From: Pseudomonadales bacterium
Lineage (GTDB): Bacteria; Pseudomonadota; Gammaproteobacteria; Pseudomonadales; Pseudohongiellaceae
NCBI GenBank assembly: GCA_024234365.1
Contig: JACKOK010000002.1
Location: 248,001 to 312,000, forward strand
Direction: 5' to 3'
DNA length: 64,000 nt
The notes beneath the pieces were generated by a model. It had not been told where the DNA came from. It made no database searches and was given only the letters and a program-made list of their open reading frames with translations. Position numbers and translations under genes: made by a program. Every line of letters begins with the position of its first letter. Position 1 is the first letter of the stretch. Below, piece after piece: positions 1 through 8,938 of this stretch.

Positions 1-285
1 GCGCAGTCGAGCAGCGAGGCGCGCTCCGCGTCACTCGGCACCATTCCCGAATTCAATTACAGCGGTGACGGGGTGCAGATATCGGGCGTCACGCCAGGCG
101 GCGCAGGCGAATTGGCGGGTTTGCAGGCTGGTGATGTACTGCTGCAGTTCAATGGCGAGCGGATTGCGGATCTGCAGCAATATTCCAATCTGATTCGTGC
201 GGCAGCCCCAGGGGATATCGTAAGCCTGCAGATCCGGCGTGAGGATGAGCTGTTGACGGTGCAAGTGGAGCTGCAGGCTCGTTGA
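1..285 (+). CDS. PDZ-domain protein, C-terminal fragment (probably a metallopeptidase)
   Basis: The reading frame is open from the first base of the window and stops at 283-285, so only the last 94 residues are present. They form a PDZ domain: a Leu-Gly-Thr-Ile-Pro start strand, the Gly-Val-Gln-Ile-Ser strand, a GLQAGDVLLQFNG loop-strand and a final strand ending in Gln-Ala-Arg. A C-terminal PDZ of this kind is common in periplasmic M28 or M20-type peptidases and in some DegP/RseP-like proteases. The catalytic part lies outside the window, so the enzyme class is inference. An internal Met at 73 is not a credible start because it would cut off the first PDZ strands. Confidence 0.75.
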   Translation, partial: AQSSSEARSASLGTIPEFNYSGDGVQISGVTPGGAGELAGLQAGDVLLQFNGERIADLQQYSNLIRAAAPGDIVSLQIRREDELLTVQVELQAR

Positions 286-292
286 GGGCGCT

Positions 293-442
293 TTATTGAA
301 TGAAGAAGTAAAGTGCACCCAGCACAATACTGAAGCTGACCAGAATGAACAGACATTTGACAAGGAAACCGCCACGACGAGGGCGGTAGCTGTAGTCCTC
401 TTCGATGAATATGGGGTGATAGCGTCTTCTGAAAACTCTCAT
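293..442 (-). CDS. Small single-span membrane protein, 49 residues
   Basis: A 49-codon frame starts with ATG at 442-440 and stops with TAA at 295-293. The first 26 residues are rich in Arg, Tyr and Glu (MRVFRRRYHPIFIEEDYSYR and then PRRGG). The rest, from about residue 27, is one hydrophobic segment ending in Tyr-Phe-Phe-Ile-Gln. This is an inner-membrane topology with a positive cytoplasmic end. A weak GTGAG lies about 9 bases before the start. It converges on the PDZ gene with only 7 bases between the stop codons. No family is recognised. It could be chance, but the clean charge and hydrophobic layout favours a real gene. Confidence 0.45.
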   Translation of the reverse strand: MRVFRRRYHPIFIEEDYSYRPRRGGFLVKCLFILVSFSIVLGALYFFIQ

Positions 443-513
443 GACAGGCTCACTGCAACAGGATGAAAAGTCTGTGAGACTTCATTTAACGCGAGGCAGC
501 AGGCACTGACGGG

Positions 514-554
514 CGTGAATCGTGGCAATTCACGGAACAATTGTGATCAATTGT
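514..554. promoter_or_regulatory. Inverted repeats upstream of the DUF5916 gene
   Basis: The 228-base space between the small membrane protein and the DUF5916 gene holds two symmetric motifs. One is CGTGAAT at 514-520 paired with ATTCACG at 528-534. The other is two CAATTG palindromes at 538-543 and 548-553, separated by TGAT. They could be operators for either flanking gene. No convincing -10/-35 pair was found with them. Confidence 0.2.
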
Positions 555-670
555 GGCAGGCATTGCTCATAGGGGCGCTTGTAACTTATTGTTCTGCTCT
601 GCTACAAGTGCGACCGACTCCCTGCGGGTCTTCATCCAGGCTCGCGCCAATAATAATAGAGTGAATTGCA

Positions 671-3058
671 ATGAGCTGTTTAAACTCCATCCGGTGCGCG
701 GTGGTTTGCGCGCTGTTGCCTACGGTGGCCCCGCAAGTCTTCGCACAGGCCGCATCTTCTACGCTTCCCTTGACCCGCATTGCACAGAACGAGGCCCGGA
801 TCACGCTCGATGGTGTGCTCGATGAAGCAGTCTGGCAACGTGTGCCTGTCATCGATGCCATGAAAGTGATTCAACCCGACACGCTTGCGGATGCCTCGCT
901 CTCGACACAGACGCGCATCTTCTACAACGCGCGTGGCATGTATGTGGGGGTGATGAATTACCAGGACCCGGAGACGCTGGTAGCTCGAATGAGCTCCCGC
1001 GATGCCGGGGTGCAGCGCGATGGTTTTATTATTTCGGTGGACCCTTCCGGCGAGGGACTTTACGGGTATTTCCTGCGCATCAATCTGGGCGGTACCTTTT
1101 CCGATGGCACGATCCTGCCGGAACGCCAGATCAACCGGCAGTGGGACGGTCCCTGGAATGCGGTGACGAAAGAAACGGACGAGGGCTGGGTGGCCGAGAT
1201 CTATATTCCCTGGTCCATGATGTCGCTTCCCGCCAGCGGCGATACGCGCACCATCGGCATCTATACCGAACGCATGGTGGCCAGCATGGCGCAGACCTGG
1301 TCCTGGCCTGCTCTGCCGGATACCGCAGGCGTTTATCTGTCGGGCTTTCAGAAATTTGAACTCTCCGGCATCAATCCGGCTACCCAGTTCACTTTTTACC
1401 CCTACAGCTCCGCTACCTTCGATGATATGAAGAACGAGACGGACTATCGTGTCGGGGCAGACCTGTACTGGCGGCCCACCTCCAATATGCAGTTGTCTGC
1501 CACCCTCAACCCCGATTTCGGCACGGTGGAGTCGGACGATGTGGTGGTCAATCTCACGGCCTTCGAAACCTATTTCGAGGAAAAACGCACCTTCTTTCTC
1601 GAGGGCCAGGACATCTTCAATACCTCTCCGCGCGACAGTGCCGGGCGCGGTAGCCCCACCACGCTGCTGAACACGCGCCGCATCGGGCGTCAGGCAATCT
1701 ACGATGTGCCGGATGATGTCGATGTCATTCCCACCGATCTCAGTCGGCCCTCCGACCTGCTGGGCGCGCTGAAGGTGACGGGGCAAACCGGAAATCTGCG
1801 TTACGGCACGCTGCTGGCGGCCGAGGACGATTCGGAGATTCGCGGCACGGCGGCAGATGGCTCCCGTGTGCGGCTGGAAGCAGAGGGGCGTGATTTTGCC
1901 ATTGGACGTCTGCTCTATGAGGACACCAGCATCGGAGGACGGCGCAGCATTGGCTGGTTTGGCAGTGCCCTGTCCCACCCCGAGCGGGATGCCGTCGTCA
2001 ATGGTGTGGACATGCATTACTTCTCGGCAGATTCCAGATGGGAGGTGGACGGGCAACTGGTGCGCAGTGATGTGGACAAGGTAAGCGGCAACGGGGCGTA
2101 TTTCGATATGGACTATCGCCCTGAACGCGGCACACAGCATACCGTCACCGGCACCTATCTGGATGACTCGGTGGAGCTGAACGATGTCGGCTTTCTGCAG
2201 CGCAACGATTTCGTGCAGCTGGATTACCGTTTCAATAAAACCGAATCCAATCTCCCGGGCCTGCGTACCCGCAGCCGCTCGGCCCAGCTGATCAATCAAT
2301 GGAATACCGATGGCCGCCCGGTGCGTCTGGGCTTGTTTGTGTTCCAGAACCTCAGCTTTCTCAATAATGCCTCACTCGGCACGGGGCTGCGTTATTTCCC
2401 GCCGCGCGTGGATGATCGTCTCAGTCGGGGAAATGGCACCTACAATATTCCCGAACGCTGGTCGGTGGATGCCAACTGGCGCAGCGACCGTTCACGGCCG
2501 GTCTCTGTTGGGGGTGGTATCGAGTTCGGGGAAGAAGACCTTGGTGACAGCCGCATCACCTACAATGCCGGCCTGACCTGGCAGCCCAATGACCGCCTGG
2601 CCATGAATGCCAATCTGCGCTATGTCGATTCCGATGGCTGGCTGGTGCATCAGGGTAGCGGCCGCATGACCACCTTCGAGTCCGAAGAGTGGACGCCGAA
2701 GCTGGAGATGGACTATTTCATCACCGCCAAGCAGCAACTGCGCTTCAGCCTGCAGTGGACCGGCATCAAGGCCTTTGAGGACCAGTTCTATCAGGTGGAC
2801 CCCAATCATGTGCGCGATCTGGTCAATACCGGAAAAGTCACCACGGATTCGGACAATTTCACGGTCAGCCGCATGAGTTTTCAGGCCCGTTACCGTTGGG
2901 AGCTGGCGCCGCTGTCCGATTTGTTCTTCGTGTACACGCGAGGAGGCAATCTGGCACGCTCCTTTAGCGATGATTATATGGGCCTGTTTGAGCACGCCTG
3001 GAGTGAGCAGGTGGTGGATAACTGGGTGTTGAAGCTGCGTTATCGCCTGGGGAGTTGA
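671..3058 (+). CDS. CBM9-like / DUF5916 outer-membrane protein (paralogue 1)
   Basis: A 795-residue exported protein. The first 25 residues are a signal peptide (cleavage near Val-Phe-Ala-Gln-Ala). Residues about 35-205 form a carbohydrate-binding-family-9-like sandwich, marked by ITLDGVLDEAVWQ and the RIFYNARGMYVGV strand. The rest matches the DUF5916 region: alternating aromatic strands typical of an outer-membrane barrel, with YFEEKRTFFLEGQDIF as the family signature near residue 300. It ends in Arg-Tyr-Arg-Leu-Gly-Ser rather than a terminal Phe. Function is unknown; such proteins are often expressed near peptidases and are presumed to bind or pass a surface substrate. The start is chosen by the signal peptide, as the ribosome site is weak. 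A paralogue lies at 12883-15114. Confidence 0.85.
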   Translation: MSCLNSIRCAVVCALLPTVAPQVFAQAASSTLPLTRIAQNEARITLDGVLDEAVWQRVPVIDAMKVIQPDTLADASLSTQTRIFYNARGMYVGVMNYQDPETLVARMSSRDAGVQRDGFIISVDPSGEGLYGYFLRINLGGTFSDGTILPERQINRQWDGPWNAVTKETDEGWVAEIYIPWSMMSLPASGDTRTIGIYTERMVASMAQTWSWPALPDTAGVYLSGFQKFELSGINPATQFTFYPYSSATFDDMKNETDYRVGADLYWRPTSNMQLSATLNPDFGTVESDDVVVNLTAFETYFEEKRTFFLEGQDIFNTSPRDSAGRGSPTTLLNTRRIGRQAIYDVPDDVDVIPTDLSRPSDLLGALKVTGQTGNLRYGTLLAAEDDSEIRGTAADGSRVRLEAEGRDFAIGRLLYEDTSIGGRRSIGWFGSALSHPERDAVVNGVDMHYFSADSRWEVDGQLVRSDVDKVSGNGAYFDMDYRPERGTQHTVTGTYLDDSVELNDVGFLQRNDFVQLDYRFNKTESNLPGLRTRSRSAQLINQWNTDGRPVRLGLFVFQNLSFLNNASLGTGLRYFPPRVDDRLSRGNGTYNIPERWSVDANWRSDRSRPVSVGGGIEFGEEDLGDSRITYNAGLTWQPNDRLAMNANLRYVDSDGWLVHQGSGRMTTFESEEWTPKLEMDYFITAKQQLRFSLQWTGIKAFEDQFYQVDPNHVRDLVNTGKVTTDSDNFTVSRMSFQARYRWELAPLSDLFFVYTRGGNLARSFSDDYMGLFEHAWSEQVVDNWVLKLRYRLGS

Positions 3059-3147
3059 AAGCGGGTGCCTGATGATTGCAATATCCCGGACACAGACCTG
3101 ACATAGGATATGATCGTCCGTGTGAAACTCCAGCGAAGGAAGTCACT

Positions 3148-4209
3148 ATGCAAGCCAGTTCTGTCCTGAAACGTTTTACTCTGGGAGTCATTGCCATGAG
3201 TCAGCTCTTTGGTGTATTGCCCCCCGCCACTGCCCAGGCCCAGCCCGGGGACAAAATTGTCGTGGCCCACCGTGGCGCCAGCGGCTATCTGCCCGAACAC
3301 AGCCTGCCCGCGAAGGCCATGGCCTACGCCATGGGGGCGGACTATATCGAGCAGGATGTGGTCATGACCCGCGACGACCAGCTGATTGTCATTCACGACA
3401 TCACGCTGGATCGCACCACGGATGTTGCGCAGCGTTTCCCGGGCCGTGCCCGGGAGGATGGGAAGCATTATGCGGTGGATTTCACGCTGGACGAGATTCT
3501 TTCCCTGCGGGTGACAGAGGGCTTTACTGTCGAGGACGGTCAAAAACGCCAGCTCTACCCCGAACGTTTTCCGATGGAGACCTCCATTTTCCGTGTACAC
3601 ACGCTGGCACAGGAGATCGAGCTGGTGCAGGGCCTCAATCGTTCCACGGGGCGCAATGTCGGCATCTATCCCGAGATCAAGTCTCCTGCGTTTCATCTGG
3701 CAGAAGGCAAGGATCTGGGCCGTGCGGTCATCAAGGTGCTGAAGGACTACGGTTATACGCGCAAGAGCGACAGGGTATTTGTCCAGACCTTCGAGTTTGA
3801 TGAGCTGAAGCGTCTGCACGACGAGATTCTGCCGGAGGTGGGCATCCGCCTGAACCTGGTGCAGTTGCTCGATGGGGGAGACGAGAATGCATGGATGCAG
3901 ACGCAGGCCGGTGTGGCGGAAATAGCCCGTTATGCCGATGGCCTGGGGCCGGAAAAGTCCATGATCGTGGATCGGCATTCGCCCGCAGGCTCTCCCCGCA
4001 TCAGTGCGTTGGTGGGTTATGCGCATGCCAATGGCCTGCAGGTGCATCCCTATACCTTCCGCCTGGACCCGGGGCAGCTCCCGGATTATGTGGACTCATT
4101 TGAGCAGATGCTGGAGATCTTCTACTTCCAGGCGGGCGTCGACGGCGTGTTCACCGACTTTCCTGACCGGGCAGTTAACTTCCTGAGGTCTCGTTCGGGG
4201 GCTCTTTAG
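3148..4209 (+). CDS. glpQ: Periplasmic glycerophosphodiester phosphodiesterase
   Basis: A 353-residue GlpQ-type enzyme that hydrolyses deacylated phospholipids (glycerophosphodiesters) to glycerol-3-phosphate and an alcohol. A signal peptide occupies residues 1-31 (cut near Ala-Gln-Ala-Gln). The GDPD barrel begins with VVAHRGASGYLPEHS, and the metal-binding Glu-Gln-Asp of ADYIEQDVVMTRD and the IHDITLDRTTDV motif follow. The ATG at 3148 has GAAGGA 10 bases upstream; an earlier in-frame ATG at 3076 would add 24 polar residues ahead of the signal peptide and is unlikely. It follows the DUF5916 gene after 89 bases. Released glycerophosphate would complement the phosphonate/phosphate-type uptake operon further on, but that link is inference. 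Confidence 0.92.
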   Translation: MQASSVLKRFTLGVIAMSQLFGVLPPATAQAQPGDKIVVAHRGASGYLPEHSLPAKAMAYAMGADYIEQDVVMTRDDQLIVIHDITLDRTTDVAQRFPGRAREDGKHYAVDFTLDEILSLRVTEGFTVEDGQKRQLYPERFPMETSIFRVHTLAQEIELVQGLNRSTGRNVGIYPEIKSPAFHLAEGKDLGRAVIKVLKDYGYTRKSDRVFVQTFEFDELKRLHDEILPEVGIRLNLVQLLDGGDENAWMQTQAGVAEIARYADGLGPEKSMIVDRHSPAGSPRISALVGYAHANGLQVHPYTFRLDPGQLPDYVDSFEQMLEIFYFQAGVDGVFTDFPDRAVNFLRSRSGAL

Positions 4210-4247
4210 TGTGTTTCCATGGAGCTTGTTTAAAAGCGCTGTAGTTT

Positions 4248-4377
4248 GCTCTGAGAGGCGGCAGAAGGCATTCCGGACACGCCAAAAAGCTCACATCCCT
4301 GTGAAGGCTCGGCGCACGCCATCCTTGGCGTGCGACGGTCCTGAATGCCTTCTGCCGCCTCTCAGAGCTGACAAACT
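4248..4377. repeat. Long nested palindrome, element 1
   Basis: A perfect 26-bp inverted repeat (4248-4273 and 4343-4368), with a further AGTTT/AAACT match just outside, encloses a 69-bp interior. The interior holds a second perfect hairpin, CGCACGCCA at 4313-4321 and TGGCGTGCG at 4326-4334. It also holds a 35-bp segment at 4280-4314 that recurs, exactly and inverted, in element 2. The core of that segment is TCACATCCCTGTGA, itself a small hairpin. The structure could act as a strong terminator behind glpQ or as a mobile REP-like palindromic unit. No coding sequence is supported here. Confidence 0.8.
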
Positions 4378-4423
4378 GCTAACGAACAACGAAGTCACTG
4401 TATTATCACCATCTGCAGTCTAA

Positions 4424-4593
4424 GAGCCGCACCGTCTGTCATGGGCAGCGGAGCGTCGGGCGCCAGGGCCGAGGATTTGCTCCTGCAATCTCGGCACTCC
4501 CGCCATCCCTGGCGGTCGGATGGCGCCCGCCGAGCCTTCACAGGGATGTGAGCTTTTTGGCGTCTCCGTCGCCCATGATAGACGGTGCGGCTC
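4424..4593. repeat. Long nested palindrome, element 2 (inverted relative to element 1)
   Basis: A 23-bp inverted repeat (4424-4446 and 4571-4593, 22 of 23 pairs) flanks about 124 bp. The 35-bp segment at 4528-4562 is the exact reverse complement of 4280-4314 in element 1. Similarity continues some 15 bases past it, with a few changes. The outer arms differ in sequence from those of element 1, so the two share an interior but not ends. Together the elements fill most of the gene-free interval 4210-4816. The remainder, 4594-4816, carries the deaD promoter candidate and leader and nothing else recognisable. Confidence 0.8.
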
Positions 4594-4715
4594 GTCATAC
4601 GGAGTGAGGTAATCTCCCATGTCTCACTATCTCCCTGTAGAAATGGACTATTCCTGCGTAGAGAGGTGTTGAGTCCTCACATTGGTATCCCCTATGCGGC
4701 CTGCACCGTTTCGCG

Positions 4716-4721
4716 TATAAT
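4716..4721 (+). promoter_or_regulatory. Candidate -10 box for deaD
   Basis: A perfect TATAAT lies about 95 bases before the deaD start. No good -35 hexamer sits 16-18 bases upstream. If used, the messenger would carry a leader of roughly 90 bases, which is in keeping with the long leaders of cold-shock helicase messages, though no specific leader structure was identified. Confidence 0.45.
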
Positions 4722-4816
4722 CGCCGCCCGTTTGAATTGACAGCCGCACTACCGCCTTCAGTTTCATCCGCTAAAGCATTACTCTTCATCCTGTCACACC
4801 ACTACAAGGCCCGATC

Positions 4817-7042
4817 ATGTCATCCAGTCCCCGTCCGGAACTCAGTTTCGCTGAGCTCGACCTGCCCCATTTTCTGCAGGAAACCCTCAGCAAAGTCGGT
4901 TACGAGAAACCCTCGCCGATTCAGCAGGCCACTATCCCGGTGCTGTTGCAGGGACGCGACGTGGTCGGTATGGCCCAGACCGGCACCGGCAAGACGGCCG
5001 CCTTTGCGCTGCCCATTCTGTCGCGCATTGATCTGAGTGTTTCCCGCACCCAGGCACTGGTGCTGTGCCCGACCCGCGAGTTGGCCATTCAGGTTGCCGA
5101 GGCCTTCCAGACCTATGCTGCCGGCATGAAGGGTTTTCATGTGCTGCCGATCTATGGCGGGCAGGATATGGGGCGTCAGCTCGCCGGCCTGCGCCGTGGG
5201 CCACATGTGGTGGTCGGGACTCCTGGTCGCCTGCTGGATCACCTGCGCCGCAAGACCATTGACCTGGGGCATCTGCAAACTCTGGTGCTGGACGAAGCGG
5301 ACGAAATGCTGCGCATGGGCTTCATCGACGATGTGGAAGCCATTCTTGAAACAACGCCGGAGACCCGGCAGGTGGCCCTGTTTTCCGCCACCATGCCCGG
5401 CCCCATCCGCGCCGTGGCCGAAAAGTATCTGCGCGACCCGCAAGAGATCCGCATTCAGAGCGCCATCACCACCAACGAAGACATCGAACAGTTCTACTGG
5501 CTGGTGCAGGGCACCAACAAACTCGACGCCCTGACGCGCATTCTGGAGGTCGAGGACTTTGATGCCATGATTATCTTCGTGCGCACCAAGACCAGTACCG
5601 TCGATCTTGCCGAAAAACTCAGCGCCCGTGGTTTTGCCGCCTCCGCCCTGAATGGCGACATGAATCAGGCCATCCGTACCCGTACCGTGGAAATGCTCAA
5701 GAACGGGCAACTGGATATTCTGGTAGCCACCGATGTTGCGGCGCGCGGTCTGGATGTGGAGCGCGTCAGTCACGTCATGAACTACGATATTCCCTATGAT
5801 GACGAGGCCTATGTGCATCGCATCGGGCGCACCGGACGTGCCGGTCGCAGTGGCAAGGCCATCCTGTTTGTGGCGCCGCGCGAGCGTCGTCTGCTGTATT
5901 CCATTGAGAAGACCACGCGCAAGAAGATCGAGCAGATGTCCCTGCCCACGCGTGGTGAGCTGATCGAAAAGCGCAGCGCCGCGTTCAAGGAAGGCATCAT
6001 CGAAACGGTCCGCAACGGCAAGCTCGATTTCTTCCACCAGCTCGTGTCAGAGCTGGTGCATGAGTGCGAATGCCCTCCGGAAGACATCGCTGCCGCCATG
6101 GCCTATCTGCTGCAGAAGGACCGCCCGCTTGAACCGGCAGCAGCCGAAGAGGCAAGCATGGCCAACAAGCGCGCACGCACCCCGCCGGCTACGAATACAG
6201 AGCGCAAGGAAGGTCCGCGCCGTAAGGCACCGCGGCATACGAGTGGCGAGGAATTTGAACATCTGTTACTGGATGAGGACGAGGGGCGTGCCCACCGTCC
6301 GCGTATGTCTCATGACCCTTCCGAGGACTCCCGCGCGCGTCCTCTCAAGGATTATCCCGAGATCCCCATGGAACGTTTCCGCATTCAGGTGGGGCATCGT
6401 GATGGCCTGAGCCCGCGGGAAGTGGTCGGTGCCGTTGCCAACGAGGCGGAGATCGAAGGCCGGTATATCGGGCATATCCGCATTTATGACGAGTATTCCA
6501 CGGTGGACCTGCCCGCAGGCATGCCCCGTGAGGTCATGCAGCTGCTGCAGAAAACCGTGGTTTGCGGCAAGCCGCTGAAACTGGAATCCGCCACGCAGGG
6601 CAAGCGTCCCTCGCGCGAGAAAACCGAGGTATCGGCACCTGGCACGAAAAGCGAAAAGCGGCCCGTGCGTGCACCAAAACCTGGGTTTGACAAAGCGCCA
6701 GCATCCGGCAGAAAAGAGCAGCCTGAGGCTCGGGTAAAGCGCGAGAAAAAATCCGGGTACGAAGGGAATGACAAGCCTGCACGAGGCAAGCCGGGTGCGC
6801 AAAAGCCGGCGCGTTCGCGCCAGCCCTTCACCGATAGCACCAGCAGGGACATCACGCGTGAGGTGCTGGAGCAATACCCGGAGCTTGAGGCCCCGGGTTT
6901 TCGCAAGGCTCCCGGCGAAGCGCCGGGCAATGATGGCGAGCGTAAGGCGCGCAAGGTCAAGCCTCGCAAAGAGCGCAGCAAACGCGTCAACAAGGACAAG
7001 GGCAAGCGCCGGGTTCCGAAAGCTAAATCGCCGCAGGAATGA
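4817..7042 (+). CDS. deaD: DEAD-box ATP-dependent RNA helicase DeaD/CsdA
   Basis: A 741-residue cytoplasmic RNA helicase that unwinds RNA during ribosome assembly and cold adaptation. Residues about 8-35 are the Q motif (FAELDLPHFLQETL and PSPIQQATIP). Walker A is AQTGTGKTAAFALP, followed by DEAD (VLDEADEMLRMG), SAT (FSATMP) and the C-terminal helicase motifs (ATDVAARGLDVE and HRIGRTGRAGRSG). Residues about 515-590 match the DbpA-type RNA-binding domain. The last 150 residues are Lys/Arg/Pro rich and probably disordered, making it longer than the E. coli protein. Stop is at 7042; a GC-rich stem at 7031-7037 / 7050-7056 spans the stop codon but lacks a T-run. Confidence 0.95.
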   Translation: MSSSPRPELSFAELDLPHFLQETLSKVGYEKPSPIQQATIPVLLQGRDVVGMAQTGTGKTAAFALPILSRIDLSVSRTQALVLCPTRELAIQVAEAFQTYAAGMKGFHVLPIYGGQDMGRQLAGLRRGPHVVVGTPGRLLDHLRRKTIDLGHLQTLVLDEADEMLRMGFIDDVEAILETTPETRQVALFSATMPGPIRAVAEKYLRDPQEIRIQSAITTNEDIEQFYWLVQGTNKLDALTRILEVEDFDAMIIFVRTKTSTVDLAEKLSARGFAASALNGDMNQAIRTRTVEMLKNGQLDILVATDVAARGLDVERVSHVMNYDIPYDDEAYVHRIGRTGRAGRSGKAILFVAPRERRLLYSIEKTTRKKIEQMSLPTRGELIEKRSAAFKEGIIETVRNGKLDFFHQLVSELVHECECPPEDIAAAMAYLLQKDRPLEPAAAEEASMANKRARTPPATNTERKEGPRRKAPRHTSGEEFEHLLLDEDEGRAHRPRMSHDPSEDSRARPLKDYPEIPMERFRIQVGHRDGLSPREVVGAVANEAEIEGRYIGHIRIYDEYSTVDLPAGMPREVMQLLQKTVVCGKPLKLESATQGKRPSREKTEVSAPGTKSEKRPVRAPKPGFDKAPASGRKEQPEARVKREKKSGYEGNDKPARGKPGAQKPARSRQPFTDSTSRDITREVLEQYPELEAPGFRKAPGEAPGNDGERKARKVKPRKERSKRVNKDKGKRRVPKAKSPQE

Positions 7043-7116
7043 GGACGCCCCTGCGGTGTCGCTTTCCCGGGGCTTCCCGTATACTTTGACGCAAACACCA
7101 TCACGGGGGGCAGAGC

Positions 7117-8076
7117 ATGAGGACTCGCAACGGGCTGGGCAGTGCCTGCCTTCTGCTGCTCCTTGTCTGCCTCGCACCCCTTGCCGTGTCGTCGCCGCTG
7201 TCGGCGCGCTATAGCGATGCCAATGGCGACCTCGTGGCAGATACACCGAGCGAGCCCTCCCGCTGGCGCGACCCGCGCATTCTTATCTTTGCCTACACGC
7301 CGGTTGAAGACCCGGCCATGTACTCCCGGGTATGGGACGAGTTTATCGAGCATCTGGAAGGGCTTACCGGCAAAGAGGTGCGTTTTTTCCCCGTGCAGTC
7401 CAATGCGGCACAGCTGGAAGCCATGCGCGCCGGACGCCTGCATGTGGCCGGCTTCAACACCGGCTCCACGCCTGTGGCGGTCAACTGCGTCGGTTTTGTG
7501 CCCTTCGCCATGATGGCGGCACGCGATGGCAGCTACGGCTATCAGATGGAGATTCTGACCTATCCCGGCAGTGGTATTGACTCGATCGAGGAGCTTGCCG
7601 GCCGCACGCTCGCTTTTACCTCTCCTACCTCCAATTCCGGTTTTAAAGCGCCCTCTGCCCTGCTGCGCGCCCAGTATGGTTTCGAGGCGGATCGGGACTA
7701 CAAGACTGCGTATTCGGGCAGTCATGACAACTCCATTCTGGGGGTGGTGCATCACGATTACGATGCTGCGGCCATTGCCAACGAGGTGCTGTTTCGCATG
7801 CTGGCGCGTGATGTCGTGTCCCCGCAGCAGTACCGCAGCATTTATCAGTCGGAGTCCTTTCCGACGACAGGCTATGGCATCGCTCATGACCTGGCGCCCG
7901 CGCTGGCGGCAAAGATTCGCGAGGCGTTTTTCACTTTTGACTGGGAGGGCACTGCTCTGCAGCGTGAGTTCGCCGATGCCGGTATGGAGCGCTTCATTCC
8001 CATTAACTATCAGCAGCACTGGGCTGTCGTTCGCACCATCGATGAGGCGACCGGCACGGTATACAACTGCGATTGA
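7117..8076 (+). CDS. phnD: Phosphate/phosphite/phosphonate ABC transporter, binding protein
   Basis: A 319-residue periplasmic binding protein of the PhnD type. It has a signal peptide (residues 1-24). The body shows the family's two-lobe layout, including LHVAGFNTGSTPVAV, the LAGRTLAFTSPTSNSGFKAP loop that contacts the anionic ligand, and YSGSHDNSILGVVHHDYDAAA. It is the first gene of phnD-phnC-phnE-phnE. A TATACT at 7080-7085 with a short leader could be the operon promoter. No C-P lyase, phosphonatase or phosphite dehydrogenase gene is in the window, so the ligand may be phosphonate, phosphite or another phosphate analogue. Confidence 0.9.
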   Translation: MRTRNGLGSACLLLLLVCLAPLAVSSPLSARYSDANGDLVADTPSEPSRWRDPRILIFAYTPVEDPAMYSRVWDEFIEHLEGLTGKEVRFFPVQSNAAQLEAMRAGRLHVAGFNTGSTPVAVNCVGFVPFAMMAARDGSYGYQMEILTYPGSGIDSIEELAGRTLAFTSPTSNSGFKAPSALLRAQYGFEADRDYKTAYSGSHDNSILGVVHHDYDAAAIANEVLFRMLARDVVSPQQYRSIYQSESFPTTGYGIAHDLAPALAAKIREAFFTFDWEGTALQREFADAGMERFIPINYQQHWAVVRTIDEATGTVYNCD

Positions 8077-8110
8077 GATGGCGCCACAGGGCTCGGGAGA
8101 TAACACAGGC

Positions 8111-8938
8111 ATGTTGACGCTGAAAGGTTTGAGTAAGCGATATAACACTGGTGACATGGCGCTCAGGGAGGTGAGCCTTGAGGTGCCGGCGGGGCAGGTG
8201 CTTACCCTGATCGGACCGTCCGGGGCCGGCAAGAGCACGCTGATTCGCTGCATCAATCGACTGGTGGAACCGAGTGCCGGCAGCGTGGCACTTGATGGGC
8301 GTGAACTCACTTCCCTGCGCGGGGCGCCATTGCGTCAGGCCCGTCGCCAGATCGGCATGATCTTTCAGAACTATGCGCTCGTGGAACGGCTTTCCGTCAT
8401 GGAGAATGTGCTCTCGGGGCGTCTTGCCTACATCGGATTCTGGCGCAGCTATTTTCGCCGTTTTCCGCCGCAGGACGTGCGTCAGGCCGTGCACCTGCTG
8501 GAGCGGGTGGGGCTGGAATCCATGCTCGACAAACGCGGTGATGCGCTTTCCGGTGGGCAGAAACAACGCGTGGGGATTGCCCGCGCCCTGATGCAGAATC
8601 CGAAGCTGTTGCTGGTGGATGAACCAACGGCGAGCCTCGATCCGAAAACCTCGCGCCAGATCATGCGGCTTATCTGCGAGTTGTGCCGTGAGCAGAATCT
8701 GGCCGCGATCATCAATATTCATGATGTCGCCCTGGCCCGTCAGTTTGCCGACCGTGTGGTGGGCCTGCGCGAAGGGGCGATTGTGTATGACGGAACTCCC
8801 GAGGGGCTTACACCCGATATGCTGACCAGTATCTACGGTGAGGAGGACTGGAATGCCGCGCAGCAGGTCGAGGGCCCGGGAGAACAGGCAGAGACGACCC
8901 GTGCTGTTGATCGTGCCCTGCTGGAGGGGCATCCATGA
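8111..8938 (+). CDS. phnC: Phosphonate-type ABC transporter ATPase
   Basis: A 275-residue ABC ATPase that powers the PhnD/PhnE importer. Walker A is GPSGAGKST; the Q-loop is IGMIFQNYALVERLSV; the signature is LSGGQKQRVGIARAL; Walker B is LLLVDEPTASLDP; and the H-loop lies in INIHDVALARQFADR, the last being characteristic of PhnC. The ATG at 8111 is preferred because it fits the family N-terminus; an in-frame ATG at 8078 would add 11 residues. It starts 34 bases after phnD and its stop overlaps the start of the next gene by four bases (ATGA), implying translational coupling. The C-terminal tail of about 30 residues after the last strand is polar and not conserved. Confidence 0.92.
   Translation: MLTLKGLSKRYNTGDMALREVSLEVPAGQVLTLIGPSGAGKSTLIRCINRLVEPSAGSVALDGRELTSLRGAPLRQARRQIGMIFQNYALVERLSVMENVLSGRLAYIGFWRSYFRRFPPQDVRQAVHLLERVGLESMLDKRGDALSGGQKQRVGIARALMQNPKLLLVDEPTASLDPKTSRQIMRLICELCREQNLAAIINIHDVALARQFADRVVGLREGAIVYDGTPEGLTPDMLTSIYGEEDWNAAQQVEGPGEQAETTRAVDRALLEGHP

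Noticed and set aside
680..2299. Long minus-strand open frame (539 codons) opposite the first DUF5916 gene
   Set aside because: Low-complexity, His/Gly/Arg-rich translation with no domain; it mirrors the GC-rich third codon positions of the real gene.
4211..4423. Possible 70-residue protein in the gap after glpQ
   Set aside because: It runs through palindrome element 1, so the translation is just the repeat read in frame; basic, no fold, no ribosome site.
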